Assembly (NCBI RefSeq): GCF_020524025.1
Contig: NZ_JAIVKN010000002.1
Coordinates: 62,001-126,000, forward strand
Source: Halobacillus litoralis
GTDB taxonomy: Bacteria; Bacillota; Bacilli; Bacillales; Halobacillaceae
Direction of reading: 5' to 3'
Length of the DNA stretch: 64,000 nucleotides
A program made the position numbers and the translations under genes. Below the pieces are notes generated by a model, which had not been told where the DNA came from, ran no database searches, and saw nothing but the letters and a program-made list of their open reading frames with translations. Shown here piece after piece: positions 46,501 to 54,995 of this stretch (positions are counted from its first letter, which is position 1; the number at the start of each line of letters is the position of its first letter).

Positions 46501-46745
46501 CTGACCGTCTTCATTCCACTTAAGTTCTGCACCTGTTTCTCTAACGGTTCAGACACTCCTTCCGCGACTTCCGCAGGAGTAGCTCCCGGATAAACGGTTG
46601 TTACAGTGATAATTGGTGGATCAATATCTGGTATCGTCTCTAATTTCATATTTAGTCCTGAATAGAGACCAGCTGCTGTAATAATAATGGTCATTAACCA
46701 CACAGCAAACTTATTATTCATTGAGAAATCAATGATCTTTTTCAC
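43593..46745 (-). CDS. RND-family efflux pump (SwrC/YerP-like)
   Basis: A 1050-residue RND permease with the two-fold plan of 12 membrane helices and two large outside domains. Typical parts: LETIPDIDPPIITVTTVYPG near the start, VGRVVDDSIVVVENIYRR (proton-relay helix) and GIVVTNGIVLIDRVIQR in the second half. The B. subtilis relative SwrC exports surfactin. A Gln/Pro/Gly/Thr-rich low-complexity insert lies near residues 245-285 in the first outside domain. The start is GTG after AAGGGGG. Divergent from a TetR repressor with paired operators. Confidence 0.9.
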   Translation of the reverse strand: MKKIIDFSMNNKFAVWLMTIIITAAGLYSGLNMKLETIPDIDPPIITVTTVYPGATPAEVAEGVSEPLEKQVQNLSGMKTVSSTSFQNASSLQLEYSFNKDLDEAEDELQEVVDSVSLPDGVQEPDVSRVNFNAFPVLSMSVINEDQNLEELTTEVEENIVPQLEGLEGVADVQVSGQQVQEVQMSFDEDALAERGMDEETVKNIIQGSNVTFPLGLFNFDGTQKSVLIDGNVDSLEDLKELQIPAIPSQGTQQAGRSQSPAPGTPGTQGTETNSAADAANAQQGIPTVALGEIADLEIVGQAESISRTNGQESISIQIIKSQEANTVDVVNLVKEQVSDFEDELEGASFVYSFDQGEPIEESVSTMLNKALFGGLFAIIVILLFLRNFRTTLISVVSIPLSLLIAILVLNQMGITLNIMTLGAMTVAIGRVVDDSIVVVENIYRRMSLSDEQLEGKELIRAATKEMFMPILSSTLVTIAVFLPLGLVQGVVGQIFMPFALTVVFALLASLVVAVTIVPMMSHSLLTKERAQKGHHEGPGRIAKWYRSVLESVLNHKIITSIVAVAILVGSVALIPVVGVSFLPSEDQKMVMPTYSPSPGQTIEDVEEVAANAQEFFNDRDQVKTIQYSVGGENPMNPGASNQAAFFVEYEDDTENFDQEKEAVMADLKEMTENGEWTNQDFSSTGASNDIQVQVFGENMDEIKPYVSQVEEILAQEEDLKDPESSLSESYEEYTLIADQEKMSQLGLTAAQLGMELNPNQERPKITTIQQDGEELQVYLEVEKDNFASIEDLTDKEVQSPLGTSVAIGELVEVEEGTTEDTISRRNGKVYANVSAKATTDDIGAVSANVQESLKDIDHPASIDIKIGGVTEDINESFSQLGLAMLAAIAIVYLILVIFFGGALAPFAILFALPFTIIGAVLGLLIGGETLSISALIGALMLIGIVVTNGIVLIDRVIQREKEGFTTREALLDAGVTRVRPILMTALATIGALLPLALGFEGGSIISKGLGITVIGGLASSTLLTLLIVPVVYEMLSKFGKKKKRTIKEA

Positions 46746-46762
46746 TCTTGTTCCCCCTTAAT

Positions 46763-46809
46763 TGACTGATCGGTCATCACGTTATAAAATATACATGACC
46801 AATCAGTCA
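46763..46809. promoter_or_regulatory. Paired TetR operators between RND and TetR genes
   Basis: TGACTGATCGGTCA (46763-46776) and TGACCAATCAGTCA (46796-46809) are near-inverted copies. The second overlaps a TTGACT -35 of the RND gene on the minus strand, with a TTATAA -10 17 bases on. Repression by the divergent TetR protein is inferred. Confidence 0.82.
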
Positions 46810-46853
46810 AAGGTCAAGGATTTATAACTTACTTTTGGAAAGGTGTACGCTCA

Positions 46854-47699
46854 ATGGACCAGAAGAAAATTAACATTATAGAAACATCCATTAAATTATT
46901 TGCCAAAAAAGGATTCAGCTCTACATCCGTTCAGGAAATTGCAAAAGCATGTAATATATCCAAAGGGGCCTTCTATCTTCAGTTCCAATCAAAGGATGAA
47001 CTTCTTTATGAACTATTTGAATATTACTGGAGACGTATGCAGAAAAGGATTAATGAAGTTTCTTCAGAGCCCATGACTCCAAAAGAAAAGTTTGTGTATC
47101 AGTTGAAAGTTTCTATAGAAGAAGTGGCTGAACACCGTGAATTTATCATTATGCAGGTACGTGAACAGGCCATTCCTTTTAACGATACGATTGAAAACTT
47201 AATTAAGCGGATGCGGTATCATTCTTATATCTTTTATAAGAATCATTTATTATCCATATATGGAAAAGAAGCAGAACCTTATGTCTGGGAAGCCAGCATA
47301 ACAGTCCAGAGCTTGTTTAAGAATTACATGGACTTAGTCATCATGGATAATATTGAGTTTAACTATTATGAGGTCGCTCAATCCATAGTAAATAAAATGG
47401 ATTCCTTGATGAATGGGTACAAGAATAAGGTTGACCACCCAGTCATTAATAAAGAAATCATTGAAAAGATTATCCCTGATGATCACAATTTGAATCAATT
47501 CGAAGATATACTCTATCAATTAGATGAGATTAAGCAGAAAACAACCGATGAAGACCTAAAGGATACAGTAGAAGTACTTCTCCTTGAATTAAATTCCACT
47601 TCTCCACGTCATGCTGTTATCAAAGGGATGGCCTATAACTTAGAAAAGTATGAGAAATATATAGACTTAGCGTCAAAATTACGCGCTCATTTTATATAA
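46854..47699 (+). CDS. TetR-family transcriptional repressor
   Basis: A 281-residue regulator, longer than most TetR proteins. The helix-turn-helix is in SIKLFAKKGFSSTSVQEIAK and CNISKGAFYLQFQSKDELLY. The long C-terminal part (residues 60-281) would form the ligand and dimer domain, with an extra region after residue 180. It is divergent from the RND pump and probably represses it until a substrate binds. Confidence 0.9.
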   Translation: MDQKKINIIETSIKLFAKKGFSSTSVQEIAKACNISKGAFYLQFQSKDELLYELFEYYWRRMQKRINEVSSEPMTPKEKFVYQLKVSIEEVAEHREFIIMQVREQAIPFNDTIENLIKRMRYHSYIFYKNHLLSIYGKEAEPYVWEASITVQSLFKNYMDLVIMDNIEFNYYEVAQSIVNKMDSLMNGYKNKVDHPVINKEIIEKIIPDDHNLNQFEDILYQLDEIKQKTTDEDLKDTVEVLLLELNSTSPRHAVIKGMAYNLEKYEKYIDLASKLRAHFI

Positions 47700-47778
47700 T
47701 GAGCTTATGCGTGTTCAAAACTTTTTAATGAACAGGCGCCTGACACGCCCCCCATATAGGTATACTGACGAAGCTATA

Positions 47779-47810
47779 AAAAAGGAAGTCTTGATAAGAC
47801 TTCCTTTTTT
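47779..47810 (+). terminator. Terminator after the TetR gene
   Basis: A stem of about 13 bp (AAAGGAAGTCTT with AAGACTTCCTTT) and a T run. Confidence 0.85.
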
Positions 47811-47903
47811 TCATACATTCATTTAATTATGGGAAAGCGCCCCTGAGGTTGATCATCATATTAAGACGCATCTTTCATATGTGTTTGTTGAAAAATTAGA
47901 CAT

Positions 47904-47931
47904 AAAAAAACCACCAATTATGTATTGGTGG
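47904..47931 (-). terminator. Terminator of ssrA
   Basis: Stem CCACCAAT with ATTGGTGG and seven Ts on the minus strand; the first arm overlaps the CCA end of mature tmRNA. Confidence 0.88.
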
Positions 47932-48288
47932 AGACGGTGGGAGTCGAACCCACGTCCGGAGATATCGGCACCCGGGCTTCTACGAGCGTAGTTGATATAC
48001 TATATTTCACTACCTCTTCGGCCTACCAACAGGCTTCCGAGGAGCTAGCCTGATTAGTCTCTTCGTTTTTCCTCAGGCGGTGGAAAAACGCGTAGCCCAC
48101 TTTAGTTTGAGACCCTTCATCTAGCACATGGGCGATGCCAGGAAGGATCAGCTATAGACTACTTACGCAGCTACAGCTAGGTTTTCGTTAGATTCGCCAG
48201 TTATATTTAGGCAAATGACGGTTTTACGAGACGTCGCTCGACTCGCGACCCGAGCTCGACCTATCCCCGTCGAATCCGTAACGTCCCC
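47926..48288 (-). ncRNA. ssrA: Transfer-messenger RNA (tmRNA)
   Basis: A 363-nt tmRNA that rescues stalled ribosomes with SmpB. The ends pair as an acceptor stem (GGGGACG with CGTCTCC, one G-U pair at position 3), followed by CCA. The T-arm reads GGGTTCGACTCCC. The tag frame in the middle runs from GGC to TAA and encodes GESNENLAVAA, ending in the AA degron typical of ClpXP/ClpAP targets. The usual order smpB-ssrA is kept. Confidence 0.96.
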
Positions 48289-48348
48289 GTTAGGATTAAA
48301 GGGATAACAGTCAAGCTGTTTATCCATGTCGTGTTGACGACAATAATT

Positions 48349-48376
48349 ATTATAGCAGAAATATATTATTTTTCAA
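48349..48376 (-). promoter_or_regulatory. ssrA promoter
   Basis: TTGAAA and TATAAT with 16-base spacing on the minus strand; the start would be about 55 bases before the mature 5' end, leaving a leader for RNase P to remove. Confidence 0.72.
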
Positions 48377-48385
48377 GGGGGGCGC

Positions 48386-48850
48386 TTATTTTAAGCTTTC
48401 CTTTATCGCACGGTCGATTTCGCGCTTCTGCTGCTTCCGTTTAAGATCTTCACGTTTGTCATATTTCTTTTTACCTCTTCCGAGACCAATTAAAACTTTT
48501 GCTACACCGTTTTTGATGTACACTTTCAATGGTATGATCGAGTACCCTTTTTGCTGGGTTTGACCGATCAGCTGGTTGATTTCTTTACGATGAAGCAGCA
48601 GTTTACGGGCACGTGTAGGGTCATGGTTATAGATATTCCCTTGTTCATATGGAGAGATGTGCATGTTATGCAGGTAAGCTTCCCCTTTATTAATGCGGGC
48701 AAAACTGTCTTTCAGGTTAAGACGTCCATTGCGAATTGACTTAATTTCCGTCCCCTGCAGAACGATCCCTGCTTCAAACGTTTCTTCTATTGAAAAATCA
48801 TGACGGGCTTTTTTATTTTGAGCTAGTGTTTTTCCGTGACCTCTAGGCAT
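48386..48850 (-). CDS. smpB: SsrA-binding protein SmpB
   Basis: A 154-residue tmRNA partner that brings tmRNA to stalled ribosomes. Conserved parts: [45 protein letters not shown], and the basic C-terminal tail with [20 protein letters not shown], which enters the mRNA channel. It is directly followed by ssrA. Normal length; rnr precedes it on the same strand, but two opposite-strand genes lie between. Confidence 0.96.
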   Translation of the reverse strand: MPRGHGKTLAQNKKARHDFSIEETFEAGIVLQGTEIKSIRNGRLNLKDSFARINKGEAYLHNMHISPYEQGNIYNHDPTRARKLLLHRKEINQLIGQTQQKGYSIIPLKVYIKNGVAKVLIGLGRGKKKYDKREDLKRKQQKREIDRAIKESLK

Positions 48851-49010
48851 GACGATTTCCTCCTCTATGGCGTCCTTTTATTGTACCAAAAGTCATCTTT
48901 GTTTCCAATTCATATGGAAGGTGTCCTTTCAATTACTTTGAATAGACTTTTTCTAATGCCATGTGAGACTATAATCTTACAGATGTTATGAAAAAAGGAG
49001 CCGACTCTTA

Positions 49011-49871
49011 ATGGAACAACTTTTGCATGTTAAATCATTAACCATGAAGGATTTCCCAGCTCTCCAAGCTATGGATACAGGCATAGAAGACGATTATGTT
49101 GTTCGAATTTTTGATCGTTTAATTACTTCAGAAGAACATAGGTTGTTCGGACTCTTTCAACACAATCAAATGCTGGCAGTCGGAGGTTACAGTCTGTTTG
49201 GTCAAAAGAAGTTCGCTATGCTCGGACGCCTGAGAAGCGACCGACGTTTTCAAACGAAAGGGAACGCAACAGAACTGTTAAAACCAATCATTAAGGATCT
49301 CAAGGAAGACCCGGACGTAAAATGGATTGGTGCCAACACCCATCTCAGTAACCTGGCAGCCAGACGCGTGCTGGATAAACTCGGAATAGAGCAAGGACCC
49401 GTCATTCATTACCTTACATTAACGCGCCCGGAGTTACTCTCCGGACACACACCGGGACCGGTGTGGAGAGAATTGGATTCAGTCGATGATAAGCGTCATC
49501 TGCTAATGAATGTAAGCGAAAATAAATTACAGATGTTCCCTTATGAATGTTACTATCCTTTACCTTTTGATAATGCTCTTTTCACGGATGAATATTTAAA
49601 AGAGGCTTCATTTTACCAAAAACCGGATAAAACAAGGTTTGTTATCGTTAAAAATGATACAAAAAAATACGATTATTCACATGTTAAATACTTTTGGGAT
49701 GACCATTATGATCAGCCCGGTTTTTTTGAAACTATTGTAGATCACTGGGAAAAACACCCGCACCATGCCGGCTGTTGGATTGACTTTTCTCATCAAGGAT
49801 TTCAAAACATACCTGATCCCTCTGCTTATGACGTTCAAGAACCCTGGATTCTTTATGGGGCCTGGAAATGA
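49011..49871 (+). CDS. GNAT-type acetyltransferase
   Basis: A 286-residue protein. The N-terminal ~140 residues show a GNAT fold: a strand with LAVGGYSLFG, the acetyl-CoA loop region RLRSDRRFQTKGNATELL (RxxxxxxG/A-type) and ASNLAARRVLDKLGI-like LSNLAARRVLDKLGIE. The C-terminal half (DKTRFVIVKNDTKK onward) is an added domain with no motif I know. It runs opposite to rnr and smpB, with AAAGGAG before the ATG. Substrate unknown. Confidence 0.68.
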   Translation: MEQLLHVKSLTMKDFPALQAMDTGIEDDYVVRIFDRLITSEEHRLFGLFQHNQMLAVGGYSLFGQKKFAMLGRLRSDRRFQTKGNATELLKPIIKDLKEDPDVKWIGANTHLSNLAARRVLDKLGIEQGPVIHYLTLTRPELLSGHTPGPVWRELDSVDDKRHLLMNVSENKLQMFPYECYYPLPFDNALFTDEYLKEASFYQKPDKTRFVIVKNDTKKYDYSHVKYFWDDHYDQPGFFETIVDHWEKHPHHAGCWIDFSHQGFQNIPDPSAYDVQEPWILYGAWK

Positions 49872-49958
49872 AAAATATATCTAAACGTATTGACAGTGAC
49901 CTCTATAATCTTTAAAATCCTTTACGTGAAAATTTTCCACCAGAAAGGGTTTACGACT

Positions 49959-50378
49959 ATGGATTTTATGAAAGCCGCTCAACTGTTGGACGAAGGATAT
50001 GCTTTGAAACGTAACTCATGGACGAATTCTGGATATATTACAAAAGATAAAGAAGGCATTATCAGCTTTTTTGACCATAATGAACCGACTGTGTATCAGC
50101 TCTCAACAGAAGATGCTCTTGCCGGTGACTGGGAGTCTGTGGCAAAAGATCGATGGACGATTGTATCTATTGCACACGATCATGAACTGATGCAGGGGAA
50201 ACTATTTGTCACCTATCATATCTGTGCACAAAACGGTGGCAGCATTTTAAATAACCACCTTGTTGAACAGGATCAGCTCGCTCAATGGTCCCATTATGTC
50301 CAATTGGATATGGATGAAACCGCACGCTACTTGAATGAACAAGATATCGAAAATGTTCAAAATACGCTTAGTGCGTAA
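49959..50378 (+). CDS. Tad2/DUF2829-like protein with C-terminal extension
   Basis: A 139-residue protein. The N-terminal ~65 residues (MDFMKAAQLLDEGYALKRNS, then W-TNSGYI, then AGDWESV) follow the pattern of the DUF2829 family, which includes the phage anti-Thoeris protein Tad2 that holds NAD-derived signal molecules. The C-terminal ~70 residues (WTIVSIAHDHELMQGKLF onward) are not part of Tad2. No phage genes are near, so a cellular role is possible. GAAAGGG precedes the ATG; longer upstream frame lacks a site. Confidence 0.6.
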   Translation: MDFMKAAQLLDEGYALKRNSWTNSGYITKDKEGIISFFDHNEPTVYQLSTEDALAGDWESVAKDRWTIVSIAHDHELMQGKLFVTYHICAQNGGSILNNHLVEQDQLAQWSHYVQLDMDETARYLNEQDIENVQNTLSA

Positions 50379-50389
50379 GAAAACAAGGA

Positions 50390-50418
50390 AAAGCCGCGCC
50401 GATTTAAGGCGCGGCTTT
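50390..50418. terminator. Bidirectional terminator
   Basis: Stem AAAGCCGCGCC with GGCGCGGCTTT, T runs, between convergent genes. Confidence 0.92.
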
Positions 50419-50420
50419 TT

Positions 50421-52712
50421 TTATGATTTTTTCTTCTTGCGTCCCTGTTTAGGCACACCCTTATTACGATAGAAAGGCTTATTACCTTTTTGCTTATTTT
50501 TCTTTTTGTCTTTCTTCTTATCAGGCCCTTTGGATTGGATCTGCTTCGGACGTTCCGGGCGTTTTCTTTCTTTTCGCGGCTTCATACCATCAATTTCAAA
50601 ATCGACCACTCGTTCTTCAATATTGACATTTGTTACACGAATGGTCACTTCATCCCCAATCCGAAACACGTTTCCTGTGCGTTCACCAATCATGGCATAC
50701 TGCTTCTCATGATAATGATAATAGTCATCGGTCAGGGTACTAACGTGAACGAGGCCTTCTACTGTATTAGGGAGTTCAACGAACATGCCAAAACTGGTAA
50801 CAGAGCTAATTACCCCCTCAAATTCTTCTCCAATTTTATCCTGCATAAATTCTGCTTTCTTTAAGTCATCCGTTTCACGCTCTGCATCAACAGCCGCACG
50901 CTCCATTTCAGAAGAATGCCTTGCAATCTCAGGCATCTGATCTTTCCAATGCTTCCTCGTCTTATAGTCGAGTTTCTTCTCCACTAAATAGGTACGGATC
51001 AGACGGTGCACAATTAAGTCAGGATAACGACGAATCGGTGATGTAAAGTGTGTATAGAAGTCTGTAGCCAAGCCAAAGTGTCCCAATCCTTGAGGATCAT
51101 ATTTTGCCTGCTGCATTGAACGAAGCATCAACTTCGATATGATCATATCTTCCTGCGTTCCTTTTACTTGTTCCAGCACTTTCTGCAATGCCTGCGGATG
51201 AACATTGTCTGCTGTACCTTTCACGGTATATCCCATATTGGCTACAAATTCAAAAAAGGTTTGCAGTTTGTCTTCATCAGGATCCTGGTGAATCCGATGA
51301 ATAAACGGGACCTCCATCCAGTGGAAATGTTCTGCTACAGTTTCATTTGCCGCAAGCATGAACTCCTCAATGAGACGTTCTGCTACAGATCGTTCACGTA
51401 AACGAACATCGACAGCTTTTCCTTCTTCATCAACAACGACACCCGCTTCTTTAAAGTCAAAGTCAATAGCCCCACGATCCATACGTTTGCTGCGGAGAAT
51501 GCTTGCAAGATCCTCCATGTCACGAAACATCGGAACCAAGTCTTCATACCTTTTCAGAAGCTCTGGATCTTGATCAAGAAGAATACTATTTACATCTTTA
51601 TAGGTCATTCGTTCATTGGTTTTAATCACACTTTGGAAAATTTCGTGATTTACAATTTCCCCATGACGGTTTACTTCCATTTCACAAGAAAGCGTCAAAC
51701 GATCAACCTGTGGGTTCAAAGAACAGATCCCATTCGACAGACGGTGTGGAATCATAGGAATAACCCTGTCCACTAGATATACGCTGGTCGCGCGCTCCCG
51801 TGCTTCTTTATCGATCGGAGAACCTTCCCCTACATAATACGTCACATCAGCAATGTAGACACCCAGCTTATAATTCCCATTATCAAGTTTCTGGACCCGG
51901 ACGGCATCATCCAAATCTTTCGCATCTGCCCCATCAATGGTGACGATCATTTCATCGCGTAAGTCCCGGCGGTTCTCAATTTCGTCTTCACTGATCTGAT
52001 CGGGCGTATCTGCAGCTTGCTGCAGCACCTCATCTGGAAAATCCATTTTAATTCCGTGCTTGTAAATAATTGAGATAATATCAATGCCTGGATCATTTTT
52101 ATGACCTAGAATCTCAACAATTTCCCCTTCCGCACTCATGCGGTCTTCAGGGAACTTCGTAATATTAACAATTACTTTGTGCCCATCTATGGCACCATTG
52201 GTCTGACTCTTTGGAATGAAGATATCATTAGGTATACGCTTATCATCAGCGATGACGAAACCAAAATTACGACTGGATTCATATGTTCCGACAACTCTTG
52301 TCGTCGCTCGCTCTAAAATGCGGATGACGGTGCCTTCAGGACGCGTGCCATCTTCTTTTCTTTTTTCAATACGAACGAGTACCTTGTCATTATTCATAGA
52401 TGAGTGCAGATCAGAATGGTGAATATAAACATCATCTTTATCTTCTTCGTCCGGAATTAAAAAGGCAAATCCTTTTGCGTGCATTTGTATGCGGCCTCGG
52501 ATAAGATTCATTTTTTCAGGGAGACCAAAACGATTCTTTCGCGTACGTACCAGTTCTCCCTCTTCTTCAAGTTCATTTAAAACTTTCATAAGTATTTTAA
52601 ATTCATCCGCGTTTGAAAGTTCTAATGTTTCTTCAAGCTCTTGAACAGACAATGGTTTTGATGCTGTTTCTTTAAAGAAATTGAGTATTTTCTGCTTTAA
52701 TTCTGTGTTCAA
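50421..52712 (-). CDS. rnr: Ribonuclease R
   Basis: A 763-residue 3'-5' exoribonuclease that degrades structured RNA and works with tmRNA on faulty messages. Order: N-terminal helix-turn-helix, two cold-shock domains ([34 protein letters not shown]), the RNB domain with [15 protein letters not shown] (catalytic Asp), an S1 domain ([20 protein letters not shown]) and a Lys-rich tail. The start is TTG, 8 bases after AAGGAGG; the longer ATG frame reads through that site. Follows est. Confidence 0.95.
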   Translation of the reverse strand: MNTELKQKILNFFKETASKPLSVQELEETLELSNADEFKILMKVLNELEEEGELVRTRKNRFGLPEKMNLIRGRIQMHAKGFAFLIPDEEDKDDVYIHHSDLHSSMNNDKVLVRIEKRKEDGTRPEGTVIRILERATTRVVGTYESSRNFGFVIADDKRIPNDIFIPKSQTNGAIDGHKVIVNITKFPEDRMSAEGEIVEILGHKNDPGIDIISIIYKHGIKMDFPDEVLQQAADTPDQISEDEIENRRDLRDEMIVTIDGADAKDLDDAVRVQKLDNGNYKLGVYIADVTYYVGEGSPIDKEARERATSVYLVDRVIPMIPHRLSNGICSLNPQVDRLTLSCEMEVNRHGEIVNHEIFQSVIKTNERMTYKDVNSILLDQDPELLKRYEDLVPMFRDMEDLASILRSKRMDRGAIDFDFKEAGVVVDEEGKAVDVRLRERSVAERLIEEFMLAANETVAEHFHWMEVPFIHRIHQDPDEDKLQTFFEFVANMGYTVKGTADNVHPQALQKVLEQVKGTQEDMIISKLMLRSMQQAKYDPQGLGHFGLATDFYTHFTSPIRRYPDLIVHRLIRTYLVEKKLDYKTRKHWKDQMPEIARHSSEMERAAVDAERETDDLKKAEFMQDKIGEEFEGVISSVTSFGMFVELPNTVEGLVHVSTLTDDYYHYHEKQYAMIGERTGNVFRIGDEVTIRVTNVNIEERVVDFEIDGMKPRKERKRPERPKQIQSKGPDKKKDKKKNKQKGNKPFYRNKGVPKQGRKKKKS

Positions 52713-52751
52713 CTGCCTTACCTCCTTATAAATGAAGGACAAGACTCTGGT

Positions 52752-53495
52752 TTATGACCAGTCGAGTGAGTCGAGGAATTGCAGAATATCCTCATGCAAC
52801 TGTTCTTTTTCCTTGTCCATCGTGATGACATGGCCAGAGTTTTTGTACCACTTTATATCTTTTTGATCCGCTTCTACTTGCTCATAAATATAATCTGCAC
52901 TTTTTGTATTAATCATTTCATCTTTTTCAGCCTGGACAACGAGTGTCGGTGTATAGATCTGATCGACCTCATCGTGAACCTCGTTAATAAACCGCCCGAG
53001 CTGTTTAAACATGTCTTCTGATTCGGCTAACAGTTCCTGTACCTCTTGTTCAATGGTCTCCTGATCTTTACCTTCCAACTGCTTGTACTGTCGTGCTTTA
53101 AATTCAAAACCTTTGGTCAGCTGCTTCTCGTTATCGAAGAACATGGGAGAACACATGGTTACAAGCCCTTTAATCGGTTGAGAATAAGCGGCTTTTAAAC
53201 CCAGCACACCGCCAAGTGACAGCCCTGCAACCGCAATCTTTTCATAACCCAGTTCACGAAGATGATTTATAGCCTGTTGAACATCCGACCACCAATCTTC
53301 TGGTCTTGCATCGATTAAGGCTTCCAATTCCTTCCCATGACCTGCATAGATAGGTGCATGCGAGGTATACCCATGCTTTTGCAAAAAGCGGCCAAGCATA
53401 CGTACATCTGCAGAGTGCCCCGTAAAACCATGTAGTAATAATACCGCACGTTCTCCTTCCTCAAACGTAAATGGTTGAGGTTGTTTGATCTTCAT
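52752..53495 (-). CDS. est: Carboxylesterase Est (Est30-like)
   Basis: A 247-residue alpha/beta hydrolase like Est30 of Geobacillus. The nucleophile is S93 in AVAGLSLGGVLG; the oxyanion loop is LLHGFTGHSADVR; the acid is in VVQAEKDEMI and the histidine in SGHVITMD. It lies between secG and rnr in the common Bacillales order. Physiological substrate unknown; it cleaves short-chain esters in studied members. Confidence 0.92.
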   Translation of the reverse strand: MKIKQPQPFTFEEGERAVLLLHGFTGHSADVRMLGRFLQKHGYTSHAPIYAGHGKELEALIDARPEDWWSDVQQAINHLRELGYEKIAVAGLSLGGVLGLKAAYSQPIKGLVTMCSPMFFDNEKQLTKGFEFKARQYKQLEGKDQETIEQEVQELLAESEDMFKQLGRFINEVHDEVDQIYTPTLVVQAEKDEMINTKSADYIYEQVEADQKDIKWYKNSGHVITMDKEKEQLHEDILQFLDSLDWS

Positions 53496-53738
53496 ATCAT
53501 TCTCTCCTTACTTCATGTATGTCCTTATTTTTAAATTTCATTCTTATGCACAATGTATTCTATTTTACCAAAATTGCGGTTCACTGACACATTTTGTTTG
53601 TCTATGCAGTGGTTTCCTTTATTATTGACCTTCCCTTTCCTATTCCACCGATACCCTGAAGGCTAACTTCACAGCCACGTTCTGTCTGTTATTATCAACG
53701 CCGAAGTTTTATGTATACACAGGAACCATACTGAGAAA

Positions 53739-53773
53739 ATAAAAAAACCGCGCATTTTAAAAAAGCGCGGTTT
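53739..53773 (-). terminator. Terminator after secG
   Basis: Stem AAACCGCGC with GCGCGGTTT and T run on the minus strand. It separates secG from est-rnr-smpB. Confidence 0.87.
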
Positions 53774-53790
53774 AATCCTTATTCAATCAT

Positions 53791-54024
53791 TTATCCAATA
53801 ACATAAGCCGTTGAAAAGGCTAAAACGAAGAAAAGGACGCCGGCAACGATTGTTGCTTTGTGTAAGACTGCGTCAATCCCTCGTGCTTTTTGTTTCCCAA
53901 ACAATTGCTCCGCTCCACCAGAAATAGCCCCTGAAAGACCGGCACTCTTTCCTGATTGCAACAAAACAAGAACGATTAAAGCAATTGTATCAATGACTAA
54001 TAAAGTAATTGCGAGTGTTTCCAT
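53791..54024 (-). CDS. secG: Preprotein translocase subunit SecG
   Basis: A 77-residue membrane protein with two hydrophobic helices around the conserved loop [20 protein letters not shown] and [12 protein letters not shown]. SecG aids protein export with SecYE. An AGGAGGTG site selects this ATG. It heads the secG-est-rnr-smpB-ssrA order. Confidence 0.94.
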   Translation of the reverse strand: METLAITLLVIDTIALIVLVLLQSGKSAGLSGAISGGAEQLFGKQKARGIDAVLHKATIVAGVLFFVLAFSTAYVIG

Positions 54025-54186
54025 GATGCGCCAACACCTCCTAAAGACGTACAAATAACTAGTTTAAATGTAGCATATATGCTTTGAACCGGCAAGATGA
54101 TTATCGGAAAAATCGGAATGTCCCGTATTCAGGCTGCACACACTTTTCATAAATGAACTTTTTTGATTGTTTTTGATTGTTTATGG

Positions 54187-54215
54187 TTGATTTTGAAAGG
54201 GCTTTCCTTTATGAT
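54187..54215 (+). promoter_or_regulatory. fru promoter with overlapping cre-like site
   Basis: TTGATT and TATGAT with 17-base spacing, 30 bases before fruR. TGAAAGGGCTTTCC (54194-54207) between them matches cre at 12 of 14, a position for CcpA repression. Just upstream, TGATTGTTT-like repeats at 54164-54183 are candidate FruR sites. Confidence 0.6.
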
Positions 54216-54245
54216 AAAGACAGACAATAAATAGGAGTTGCCTAT

Positions 54246-54995
54246 ATGCTAACAACTGAACGACATCAACTAATTATTAAAACAGTCAAAAACGATCAAA
54301 CGACATCACTTAAGCGGCTGGTAGAAGTGACCGGTGCTTCAGAATCAACCATTCGTCGTGATTTAGATCAGCTGGAACAACAGGGTCTTCTGCGCCGCGT
54401 TCATGGAGGCGCTTCATTAATAAGCTCTGCCAGTGAAGAGCCGGCTATGAGAGAAAAGGTAACAAAATCCCAGAAAGAAAAACGCTTAATTGCGAGGTAT
54501 GCTTCATCAATGGTTCAACCCGGGGACTGCATTTTTATAGATGCTGGATCCACGACGTTTGAAATGATTCCATTTTTAAAACAAAAAGACATCATTGTTG
54601 TAACCAATGGTTTAGACCACCTGCAGGCACTTACTGAGTACAACATCAAAACTTATGTGCTGGGTGGACTGATTAAGTCCCGTACCGGAGCTGTTGTTGG
54701 GGCTGGAGCTGTACAAAATCTTCAGCAGTATAGATTTGACCATTGTTTTATGGGTGTGAACGGCATCACTATACAAGATGGATATACAACACCTGACCCA
54801 GAAGAAGCAGCGATTAAACAAATGACGCTCCAACTATCACGTAAACGATATATTTTAGCGGACCATTCAAAATTCGGTAACGTTGCTTTTACGAAGTTCG
54901 GTGACATCCAATCAGCAGCTATACTGACAAATTATGAAGGCCCGGAAATAAACGATTTTGCTAATAAAACCAATATAAAGGTTGTGACAACATGA
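54246..54995 (+). CDS. fruR: DeoR-family fructose operon repressor FruR
   Basis: A 249-residue DeoR-type regulator. The winged helix is TTERHQLIIKTVKNDQTTSL then GASESTIRRDLDQLEQQGLL, and the sugar-phosphate domain has FIDAGSTTFEMIPFL and DHSKFGNVAFTKFGDI. In B. subtilis FruR represses fruRKA and is released by fructose 1-phosphate. It overlaps fruK by 4 bases. Confidence 0.92.
   Translation: MLTTERHQLIIKTVKNDQTTSLKRLVEVTGASESTIRRDLDQLEQQGLLRRVHGGASLISSASEEPAMREKVTKSQKEKRLIARYASSMVQPGDCIFIDAGSTTFEMIPFLKQKDIIVVTNGLDHLQALTEYNIKTYVLGGLIKSRTGAVVGAGAVQNLQQYRFDHCFMGVNGITIQDGYTTPDPEEAAIKQMTLQLSRKRYILADHSKFGNVAFTKFGDIQSAAILTNYEGPEINDFANKTNIKVVTT

Noticed and set aside
48341-48356. PerR-like AT-rich palindrome near ssrA
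   Set aside because: The match is mostly the TATAAT box itself and lacks a full 15-base palindrome.
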